A stretch of 5,543 nucleotides of DNA from Solirubrobacterales bacterium (GTDB taxonomy: Bacteria > Actinomycetota > Thermoleophilia > Solirubrobacterales > Solirubrobacteraceae), in NCBI GenBank assembly GCA_019240015.1, contig JAFAZB010000333.1, positions 1 through 5,543 on the forward strand, written 5' to 3'. Shown here one piece after another: positions 1 through 5,328 of the stretch (position 1 is its first letter; the number at the start of each line of letters is the position of its first letter). The notes under the pieces were generated by a model that saw only the letters and a program-made list of their open reading frames with translations, made no database searches and was not told where the DNA came from. Both the position numbers and the translations under genes were made by a program.

Positions 1-23
1 TCCGGGCCGATCATCCGTGGTAG
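1..23 (+). other. Possible 3' tail of an upstream gene entering from the left
   Basis: Reading from base 3, the frame is open from the window edge to a TAG at 21-23 and would end a protein in ...RADHPW. If real, this gene would overlap the first GTG of the next gene by a few bases, an arrangement common in compact actinobacterial operons. Only seven codons are visible, so nothing about the product can be said. It may equally be chance. Confidence 0.15.
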
Positions 24-433
24 ACGTGATCGTGCGTTCAGCAGACGCCTGGAAGCTCGTGCTAGCGATCGCGCTCGGGGCCGGGATCCTGCTCAGCGCG
101 TCCGCTCACGCGCCTCGCCGCGCCATCTCCGGCGCCGAGCTGCGCCGGCTGGCGTTTAGCGCGCTGCTGCTCTACGCCGTGGGCGGGCTCGCCTCGTTCA
201 CGGGACACCCGATCCTCGCACGGCTGCTGTTCGCCGCCGGCATCCTGACCTGCGCACTCGCGGCCTGGCTGTCGCGCGGCACCGACTCCGGGGGCCCGCC
301 AGGCCGCGAGCGACCGGTCGACGAGCGGCCGCCGCCCCAGCCCGACGGCGCTCCGGAGCTGGACTGGGAGCAGTTCGAGCGAGAGTTCGCCGAGTACGCC
401 CGGCGCCAGCGCGATCCGGCCGGGACCCGCTAG
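17..433 (+). CDS. Small membrane protein of unknown function (three predicted membrane segments)
   Basis: I do not recognise this 138-residue protein. Three hydrophobic stretches can be seen at about residues 12-30, 45-62 and 65-85, separated by short loops with arginines (HAPRR near 31-35 and ELRR near 41-44). A soluble tail follows: a proline- and charge-rich linker at about 90-113, then an acidic amphipathic helix at about 114-131 with the spaced pattern DW..FE..F..YARR. It is probably an inner-membrane protein with a C-terminal cytoplasmic tail, but topology is inferred. No catalytic motif, lipobox cysteine or signal-peptidase site is evident. The start is uncertain: GTG codons lie in frame at 17, 26 and 32, no clear Shine-Dalgarno sequence precedes any of them, and the frame stays open to the window edge, so the protein could also begin further left. 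It converges on pdxT with a 17-bp gap and is not part of that operon. Confidence 0.6.
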   Translation: MVDVIVRSADAWKLVLAIALGAGILLSASAHAPRRAISGAELRRLAFSALLLYAVGGLASFTGHPILARLLFAAGILTCALAAWLSRGTDSGGPPGRERPVDERPPPQPDGAPELDWEQFEREFAEYARRQRDPAGTR

Positions 434-448
434 CCGGCGGCGGCCGGC
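433..448. terminator. GC-rich inverted repeat between convergent genes, possible bidirectional terminator
   Basis: The hexamer GCCGGC occurs at 433-438 and again at 443-448. It is self-complementary, so the two copies can form a 6-bp stem around a GGCG loop. It fills the short gap between the stop codon ending at 433 and the pdxT stop at 451-453, so it would lie at the 3' end of both transcripts. No T-run follows on either strand, so it is not a classical intrinsic terminator. In such GC-rich DNA a repeat of this size can also arise by chance. Confidence 0.3.
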
Positions 449-450
449 GG

Positions 451-1026
451 TCAGCCTCGGCCGTTGCGCGCCAGCAGCAAACGGTGAACCCGGCGCTCGC
501 CGGCGAGCTCAGGATGGAACGCGACCGCGATCACGTTTCCCTGCCTGACCGCAACGGGGTGGTCGTCGAGCCGCGCCAGCACCTCGACCTCGGACCCGTA
601 CTCGGCCACCCAGGGCGCGCGGATGAACACGGCGTGCACGGGCCCCCCTTCCACCCCCTGGAGCTCGAGGTCCGCCTCGAAGGACTTCAGCTGGCGGCCG
701 AACGCGTTGCGCTCCGCACGCACGTCGAGCACCCCCAGATGGTCGCGGTCGAGCAGGATCAGCCCGGCGCAGGTCCCCAGCACCGGTGTGCCCCGGGCGG
801 CAAGTGCCCGCAGCGGCTCCGCGAGTCCCTCGCGCTCCACCCCGAGCGTCATCACGGTCGACTCGCCACCGGGGATCACGAGCGCGTCGAGGCGCTCGAG
901 GTCGCCAGGCACCCTGACCTCGCTGGGGTGGGCGCCCAACGACTCGAGCAGCTTCGCATGCGCCTCGAAGTCGCCCTGCAGCGCCAGGACCCCGACCCGC
1001 GGCCCGACCTTCGGTTCCGAGCCCAC
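451..1026 (-). CDS. pdxT: Pyridoxal 5'-phosphate synthase glutaminase subunit PdxT
   Basis: PdxT is the class I-type glutamine amidotransferase of the PLP synthase complex. It hydrolyses glutamine and passes ammonia to PdxS in the cytoplasm. The 191 residues match the usual family length. Visible landmarks are the N-terminal VGVLALQGDF (11-20), the oxyanion-region motif GGEST (53-57), the nucleophile elbow GTCAG with catalytic Cys86, the RNAFGRQ block (106-112), FIRAP (134-138), and the His171/Glu173 pair in FHPE completing the Cys-His-Glu triad. The start is GTG at 1026-1024, giving about ten residues before the conserved VGVLALQG. No better start is seen, since the nearby valines are GTC codons. 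It begins 4 bp after the pdxS stop with no strong ribosome binding site, so translational coupling to pdxS is likely. All key residues are present. Confidence 0.96.
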   Translation of the reverse strand: MGSEPKVGPRVGVLALQGDFEAHAKLLESLGAHPSEVRVPGDLERLDALVIPGGESTVMTLGVEREGLAEPLRALAARGTPVLGTCAGLILLDRDHLGVLDVRAERNAFGRQLKSFEADLELQGVEGGPVHAVFIRAPWVAEYGSEVEVLARLDDHPVAVRQGNVIAVAFHPELAGERRVHRLLLARNGRG

Positions 1027-1030
1027 GCGA

Positions 1031-1936
1031 CTACCAGCCGCGCGGCGCGAGCAGCTGCTCCGTCTCGAGCTTGGAGGTCTCGAGGCTCAGCATCGGCTGC
1101 CCCAGGCCCGTGGAGGCGGCCGCCACCCGAGCCGGATCACGGAAGTGCGTCGTCGCCTCGACGATCGCGCGCGCGCGGCGCTCCGGATCCTCGGACTTGA
1201 AGATCCCCGAGCCCACGAACACTCCCTCCGCGCCGAGCTGCATCACCAGCGCCGCGTCGGCGGGCGTGGCGATCCCTCCGGCGCAGAACAGCACCACCGG
1301 CAGGCGACCCTCCGATGCCACCTGGCGGACCAGGTGCGCCGGCGCCCCCAGCTCCTTGCCGGCGGTCGCCAGCTCGCCGTCGTCGAGCGTCCCCAGGCGC
1401 CGGATCTCCGCGCGGATCATGCGCAAGTGGCGGACTGCCTCGACGATGTCGCCGGTACCCGCCTCGCCTTTGGAGCGAATCATCGCGGCGCCCTCGCCGA
1501 TCCGTCGCAACGCCTCGCCGAGGTTGGTCGCGCCGCACACAAACGGCACCTTGAAGGCCCACTTGTCGATGTGGTTGGCCTCGTCCGCGGGGGTCAGGAC
1601 CTCCGACTCGTCGACGTAGTCGACCTCCAGCGCCTCCAGCACCTGCGCTTCCGCGAAGTGCCCGATCCGCGCCTTGGCCATCACGGGGATCGTGACCGCC
1701 TCCTGGATCCCGCGGATCATCGCGGGATCCGACATCCGGGCGACGCCACCGTCGCGCCGGATGTCGGCGGGAACGCGCTCCAGCGCCATCACCGCCGCGG
1801 CTCCGGCATCCTCGGCGAGCCTGGCCTGCTCGGGGGTGACGACGTCCATGATCACCCCGCCCTTCAGCATCTCCGCCAGGCCGGCCTTGACCGTGAACGT
1901 GGCCTCGTCGCGTGGGACTGAAGGGTCCTCTTGCAT
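1031..1936 (-). CDS. pdxS: Pyridoxal 5'-phosphate synthase lyase subunit PdxS
   Basis: PdxS builds PLP from ribose 5-phosphate, glyceraldehyde 3-phosphate and ammonia delivered by PdxT. Family members form a dodecamer of (beta/alpha)8 barrels. The 301-residue length is typical. Recognisable blocks are KAGLAEMLKGGVIMDVV (17-33, with Asp31 matching the catalytic Asp24 of Bacillus subtilis), PVMAKARIGHF (84-94, Lys88 matching Lys81, the substrate Schiff-base lysine), the phosphate-loop block RSKGEAGTG (154-162, Lys156 matching Lys149), FCAGGIATPADAAL (217-230), and GVFVGSGIFKS (238-248) near the second phosphate site. The ATG at 1936-1934 gives the expected short leader before the conserved core. 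No Shine-Dalgarno sequence precedes it, but a -10-like TACACT lies 8 bases upstream, suggesting a leaderless or nearly leaderless transcript. It is first in an operon with pdxT and is divergent from the thioesterase gene 37 bp away. Confidence 0.98.
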   Translation of the reverse strand: MQEDPSVPRDEATFTVKAGLAEMLKGGVIMDVVTPEQARLAEDAGAAAVMALERVPADIRRDGGVARMSDPAMIRGIQEAVTIPVMAKARIGHFAEAQVLEALEVDYVDESEVLTPADEANHIDKWAFKVPFVCGATNLGEALRRIGEGAAMIRSKGEAGTGDIVEAVRHLRMIRAEIRRLGTLDDGELATAGKELGAPAHLVRQVASEGRLPVVLFCAGGIATPADAALVMQLGAEGVFVGSGIFKSEDPERRARAIVEATTHFRDPARVAAASTGLGQPMLSLETSKLETEQLLAPRGW

Positions 1937-1944
1937 GCGGAGTC

Positions 1945-1950
1945 AGTGTA
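1945..1950 (-). promoter_or_regulatory. Candidate -10 element of the pdxS promoter
   Basis: On the minus strand the hexamer TACACT fits the actinobacterial TANNNT -10 pattern. Eight bases separate it from the pdxS ATG. A transcript starting the usual 6-8 bases downstream would begin at or next to the ATG, which fits the absence of a Shine-Dalgarno sequence. No convincing -35 hexamer is seen about 17 bp upstream, where it would fall around the start of the divergent thioesterase gene. Confidence 0.4.
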
Positions 1951-1959
1951 GCCGGGCGA

Positions 1960-1965
1960 TAGCTT
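1960..1965 (+). promoter_or_regulatory. Candidate -10 element of the thioesterase promoter
   Basis: TAGCTT on the plus strand fits TANNNT and lies 8 bases before the GTG at 1974, again placing transcription start near the initiation codon. It sits within the same 37-bp spacer as the pdxS candidate, so the two promoters would overlap. No good -35 hexamer is visible. Confidence 0.25.
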
Positions 1966-1973
1966 GTATCCCC

Positions 1974-2747
1974 GTGTCCGCAGCGGTGTTCGTGGCCAAA
2001 GCTGATGGTCGGTTTTGTGCAACTGAGCTGACCCGTGGCCCCTGGGATCCGCGCGCCCAGCACGGGGGCGCCCCAGCGGCGCTGCTCGCGCGCGAGTTCG
2101 AGCGGGCGATGCCCGACCGCGAGCTCGCGATCGCCCGGATCACCTACGAATTCCTGCGACCGGTGGCCCTCGGCGAGGTCACGGTCAGCTGTGGGCTGAT
2201 CCGAGCGGGCAAGCGGGTTCAGCTGCTGGAGGGATCGCTCACGGTCGAGGGCGAGGAGGCGGTCCGCGCGCGAGCGCTGCGGGTCAGGCGGTCCCCGCTC
2301 GCCGGACCCGCGGAGCCGGCCCCGACCGTGCCCGGTCCCGAGCAGGGCCGCGAGCACGAGTTTCCCGGCGAGGGGCGGATGTTCGCGACCGACGCGATGG
2401 AGATCCGGTTCGTGCAGGGCGATTTCTTCGAGCCCGGACCGGCGGCGGCCTGGTTTCGGCTGCGACATCCGCTGATCGAGGGGGAGGCTCCCACCCCACT
2501 CCAGCGCCTCGCCGCGGCCGGCGACTTCGGCAATGGCATCAGCGCGGTGCTGTCCTGGGAGCGGCACTCGTTCATCAACCCCGACCTGACGCTCCTGATC
2601 GAACGCGAACCGGTCGGCGAATGGATCTGCCTGCAATCGCAGACGCGCATCAGCGAAGGTGGCGCCGGCGCGTCGGACAGCGTGCTATCCGACCAGCAGG
2701 GACGCGTGGGGCGAGCGCTGCAGACGCTGCTCGTCTCCCAGCGTTAG
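1974..2747 (+). CDS. TesB-type double-hotdog acyl-CoA thioesterase
   Basis: This is predicted to hydrolyse acyl-CoA thioesters to free acid and CoA in the cytoplasm; the substrate chain cannot be read from sequence. The 257 residues form two hotdog units, the usual TesB/4HBT_3 layout. The N-terminal unit carries W24 and QHGGAPAALLAR (29-40) and a strand ITYEFLRPV (56-64). A linker at about 107-140 is rich in proline and charge. The C-terminal unit carries FINPDLTL (200-207), GEWICLQSQT (215-224) and a final GRVGRALQTLLVSQR. Asp204, Thr224 and Gln250 occupy the places of the Asp-Thr-Gln triad known from Escherichia coli TesB. The start is taken as GTG at 1974, with 1986 and 1992 (also GTG) as alternatives. 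The open frame continues upstream only as antisense to pdxS and should not be included. It is divergent from pdxS and ends 2 bp before the convergent aconitase stop. Confidence 0.85.
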   Translation: MSAAVFVAKADGRFCATELTRGPWDPRAQHGGAPAALLAREFERAMPDRELAIARITYEFLRPVALGEVTVSCGLIRAGKRVQLLEGSLTVEGEEAVRARALRVRRSPLAGPAEPAPTVPGPEQGREHEFPGEGRMFATDAMEIRFVQGDFFEPGPAAAWFRLRHPLIEGEAPTPLQRLAAAGDFGNGISAVLSWERHSFINPDLTLLIEREPVGEWICLQSQTRISEGGAGASDSVLSDQQGRVGRALQTLLVSQR

Positions 2748-2749
2748 GG

Positions 2750-4867
2750 CTACTCGTGCTGCCCGCCGACGCCCTGCCCGGCCTCCCTGATCACCCCTTC
2801 CCCGCCGCCGCTGCCGTCGCCCTCGGCGCGCTCACCCGCCTCCTCCTGGGTGCTGCGCTCGCCGCCCTCGTCTTCCTTGCCGGTTTCGCCCGAGCCATCG
2901 GCGTCTGCGCCGGATGAGTCCTGGTCGCGCAGATAGGACAGCAGGCCGCCGGCGATCAGGATCTCCCGCTCGCGCTCGCTGAAGTCGTGGCTCAGCTTCA
3001 GCTCGTCGTCGCTGTCGTCGATCCGCGCGGTGATGGTTTCGGCGCCGTCGGCGAGCTCCTGCTTGATGTTCGGCAACGACCACGTCTGCCCGACCTCGGC
3101 GCGGTCGTAGTCGGACTCGTCTGAGAAGGTCAGCGCGGCGATCCCCTGCGCGACCAGGTTGCGGCGATGGATCCGCGCGAACGACTTTGCGATCACCGCC
3201 TTGACGCCCAGATGCAGCGGTGCCAGCGCGGCGTGCTCGCGTGAGGACCCCTGACCGTAGTTGCTGCCGGCGACGATCAGGCCGCTGCCCCACTCCTTCA
3301 GGCGCTTGCGGAACTCGGGGTCGCGGTGGCGGAAGGTGAACTCGGCGATCGCGGGCACGTTGGAGCGGTAGGCCATCACTTCGACTCCGTCCGGCGCCAG
3401 GTCTCCGGTCGAGATGTCGTCGGGCTGGACGGTGGCGACGCGAGCCTCCAGCGAATCGTCGATCGGCGTGTGCTCGGGCGGGCGCTTGATGTTCGGGCCC
3501 CGAGGGATCTCGATCCGCTCGGCTTCCTGCTCATCGGCCGGGGCAAAGATGTGCACGTCGTCGACATACGGCCGCAGCTCCGGCATCGGCAGCAGCTCGG
3601 GAGGCTCGCCATACTCGCGCGGGTCGCAGATCTTCGCTTCCAGCAGCGACACCGCCGCGACCGCCGGCGAGCACAGGAACACCGAGTCCTCCGCGGTTCC
3701 CGAGCGGCCCGGGAAGTTGCGGTTGAAGGTCCTCAGCGAGTTGGCATCCGAAGGCGGTGCCTGGCCCATCCCGACGCACGGTCCGCACACGGGTTCGAGC
3801 ATCCGCACGCCGCCGTCGGATAGCTGGCGGTAGACCCCCGACTCGGCGATCGCCGCGAGGATCTGGCGCGACCCCGGGGTGGCGGTCGCCGCAAGGTCGG
3901 GATGCACGATCTGGCCGCCGCGGTCGGCGAGCACCGCGCCGGGTAGCGCGAGGTCGTTGTAGCCCGAGTTGACCGATGAGCCGATGCAAACCTGCGCGAT
4001 CGGCGTCCCCGCCACCTCCTCCACCGGCGCGACGTTGTCCGGGTTGTGCGGCTTTGCGACCAGCGGGCCCAGCTCCGCCAAGTCGATCTCGAGCCGGTCG
4101 TCGTACTCGGCGCCGTCCTCGGGTCCCAGCTCGACGAAGTCATCCGCCCGGTCCTGGCGCTCCAGCCAGTCTCGGGTCCGATCGTCCGGCGGGAATACGC
4201 CCGCGGTCCCTCCCAGGTCCGCGACCATGTTCGCGATCGTGGCCCGTTCGGGGATGCTGAGGTCGGCGGTGCCGGGGCCGGTGAACTCGAGCACCTTGTT
4301 CTTGCCGCCGCTTGCGGTCAGCCGCCGCAGCAGCTCGAGGATGATGTCCTTGGCCTGCACCCAGGGTCGGTTGAGCGTCCCGTCGAGCCACACCTCGACC
4401 ACTTCGGGGCACGAGATCTCGTATGGGTGGCCACCCAGCACCACCGCCACGTCGAGCCCGCCGGCGCCGATCGCGATCATTCCCATGCAGCCTGCCTGCG
4501 TTGTGTGGGAGTCGGCGCCGAGCATCGTCTGCCCGGGCTTGCCATAGCGCTCCATGTGGATGTAGTGGCTGATCCCGTTGCCGGGCCGTGAGAAGTGCAA
4601 CCCGTACTTGCGCGCCAGCGCCTGCAGCATCCGGTGGTCGTCGGGGTTCTTGTAGTCGAGCTGCACGACGTTGTGGTCCACGTACTGCACCGCGCGCTCG
4701 ATCTTGATCCGCGGCTCGCCGAGCTCCTCGAACTGCATCAGCGCCATCGTGCCGGTGGCGTCCTGGAGCAGCGCCTGATCCATCCGCAGCGAGATCGAGG
4801 AGCCCGGCTTGAGCTCGCCGTCGACGAGGTGCTCGTCGAGGATCTGGTGTGTCAGGTTGAGCGGCAT
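2750..4867 (-). CDS. acn: Aconitate hydratase, single-chain Aquifex-type, with acidic C-terminal tail
   Basis: This [4Fe-4S] enzyme interconverts citrate and isocitrate through cis-aconitate in the TCA cycle. The first ~440 residues hold the cluster domains and about 480-650 the swivel domain, fused in one chain. Cluster ligands are Cys294 (VCIGSSVNSGYND) and Cys361/Cys364 (CGPC). Other active-site landmarks are Asp64-His65, DSHT (119-122), FNRNFPGRSG (381-390, Arg383 and Arg388) and GSSREHAAL (540-548, Ser541 and Arg543). The body of about 650 residues is shorter than the ~890-residue AcnA/IRP1 type and matches the group annotated as 'aconitate hydratase, putative, Aquifex type'. Residues 651-705 form an extra low-complexity tail. 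The ATG at 4867-4865 is preceded by an AGAGAAAG ribosome binding site. The gene lies 35 bp downstream of the hotdog gene and is probably co-transcribed with it. Homoaconitase or another aconitase-family dehydratase is a less likely alternative. Confidence 0.93.
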   Translation of the reverse strand: MPLNLTHQILDEHLVDGELKPGSSISLRMDQALLQDATGTMALMQFEELGEPRIKIERAVQYVDHNVVQLDYKNPDDHRMLQALARKYGLHFSRPGNGISHYIHMERYGKPGQTMLGADSHTTQAGCMGMIAIGAGGLDVAVVLGGHPYEISCPEVVEVWLDGTLNRPWVQAKDIILELLRRLTASGGKNKVLEFTGPGTADLSIPERATIANMVADLGGTAGVFPPDDRTRDWLERQDRADDFVELGPEDGAEYDDRLEIDLAELGPLVAKPHNPDNVAPVEEVAGTPIAQVCIGSSVNSGYNDLALPGAVLADRGGQIVHPDLAATATPGSRQILAAIAESGVYRQLSDGGVRMLEPVCGPCVGMGQAPPSDANSLRTFNRNFPGRSGTAEDSVFLCSPAVAAVSLLEAKICDPREYGEPPELLPMPELRPYVDDVHIFAPADEQEAERIEIPRGPNIKRPPEHTPIDDSLEARVATVQPDDISTGDLAPDGVEVMAYRSNVPAIAEFTFRHRDPEFRKRLKEWGSGLIVAGSNYGQGSSREHAALAPLHLGVKAVIAKSFARIHRRNLVAQGIAALTFSDESDYDRAEVGQTWSLPNIKQELADGAETITARIDDSDDELKLSHDFSEREREILIAGGLLSYLRDQDSSGADADGSGETGKEDEGGERSTQEEAGERAEGDGSGGGEGVIREAGQGVGGQHE
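2753..2917 (-). other. Low-complexity acidic Gly-rich tail of the aconitase
   Basis: This stretch encodes residues 651-705, beyond the swivel domain, which ends at about ILIAGGLLSYLRDQD. By my count 17 of the 55 residues are Gly and 15 are Asp or Glu, with few hydrophobics, so it should be disordered. Weak internal similarity is visible (GGER...AGER; GSGE, GSGGGEG), but there is no regular repeat. The frame is uninterrupted to the TAG at 2752-2750. It could be a genuine lineage-specific extension, or the product of a frameshift near residue 650 that bypassed an earlier stop. Confidence 0.7.
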
Positions 4868-4871
4868 CGCG

Positions 4872-4879
4872 CTTTCTCT
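4872..4879 (-). promoter_or_regulatory. Ribosome binding site of the aconitase gene
   Basis: On the minus strand AGAGAAAG lies 4 bases before the ATG at 4867-4865. It can pair with the 3' end of 16S rRNA through AGAAAG and is the clearest purine-rich site ahead of any gene in the window. It supports this ATG as the start and independent ribosome loading on the aconitase cistron. Confidence 0.5.
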
Positions 4880-4902
4880 GCGTACCCGCTGGGGTGTTTG
4901 CG

Positions 4903-5316
4903 CTAACCCGGCTCGGGTAGCCCGTACACCCCGCGGGCGCGCGCGACCAGCCTACCCTCAGCGCTCGCAGTGGCCACGGCTTGGATCAGCTCGCCGGCGT
5001 CCGGCTGGCTCGGCTCCCCCCCTTGCGCGAGCTCCGCCTCGATCTCCAGGAACGTGCCGACCGGCGCCGTGCCCAACAGCTCCACGTGCAGCTCTCTGGC
5101 CATCGCTCCGGGCCCGCAGGCGAGCGCCATCGCGTCGCTCACGGCCGCCGAGATGACCCCGTCGTGGGCGGTGCCCCGCTCCGGGCCTTGGTGATCCTGC
5201 TTGAGAAAGCACCGGCCGGTCAGCCCGCCTGGACGGCTGGCTTCGAGCTCCAGCAGCAGTCCGAACAGGTTGGTGCGTCCACAGCCGAAGCACAGCTCGT
5301 GGTGGACGAGCGCCAT
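4903..5316 (-). CDS. PaaI-like single-domain hotdog protein, probable thioesterase
   Basis: The 137 residues form one hotdog domain of the PaaI/4HBT type, a family that mostly hydrolyses acyl- or aryl-CoA thioesters as dimers or tetramers. The N-terminal HELCFGCGRTNLFGLLLEL (6-24) matches the Cys-x-x-Cys-Gly-x-x-Asn-x-x-Gly-Leu opening typical of a PaaI subgroup. The central helix block is GTAHDGVISAAVSDAMAL (48-65), followed by strand ELHVELLGTAPVGTFLEIEAEL (75-96) and the closing GRLVARARGVYG (121-132). The usual HGG signature reads His51-Asp52-Gly53 here. Asp61 takes the place of the acidic residue common on the hotdog helix. The start is ATG at 5316-5314, right before the conserved CFGCG, without a clear Shine-Dalgarno sequence. 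It begins 12 bp after the regulator stop and ends 35 bp before the aconitase, so it looks like the middle gene of an operon. Substrate unknown; a non-catalytic CoA-binding role is possible. Confidence 0.82.
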   Translation of the reverse strand: MALVHHELCFGCGRTNLFGLLLELEASRPGGLTGRCFLKQDHQGPERGTAHDGVISAAVSDAMALACGPGAMARELHVELLGTAPVGTFLEIEAELAQGGEPSQPDAGELIQAVATASAEGRLVARARGVYGLPEPG

Positions 5317-5328
5317 CTGCCGCGGCGG

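Noticed and set aside
484..1921. Plus-strand open frames opposite pdxT and pdxS (for example 484-1200 and 623-1921)
   Set aside because: They are antisense shadows of two firmly identified genes, and their translations are low-complexity Arg/Ser/Pro/His mixtures with no recognisable motif.
1674..1973. N-terminal extension of the thioesterase frame back to an ATG at 1674
   Set aside because: These 100 codons lie antisense to the start of pdxS, and homology to TesB-type proteins begins only after 1974. The extension would also swallow the divergent promoter region.
1137..2636. Long minus-strand open frame of 499 codons crossing the pdxS start and the thioesterase gene
   Set aside because: Its translation is rich in Arg, Gly and Pro with no domain, typical of an out-of-frame reading of GC-rich DNA. 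It is antisense to the thioesterase and in a different frame from pdxS, both of which have clear family motifs.
2621..2917. Plus-strand frame of 98 codons with a hydrophobic C-terminal half
   Set aside because: The hydrophobic look is the antisense reading of the Gly/Glu-rich aconitase tail, and it overlaps the end of the thioesterase gene in another frame.
3326..4591. Several plus-strand and off-frame minus-strand open frames inside the aconitase gene
   Set aside because: The aconitase frame is continuous and carries all conserved residues; the others are compositionally biased shadows.
4868..4902. Possible separate promoter or riboswitch ahead of the aconitase gene
   Set aside because: The gap is only 35 bp. 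I see a ribosome binding site but no convincing -10/-35 pair or structured leader.
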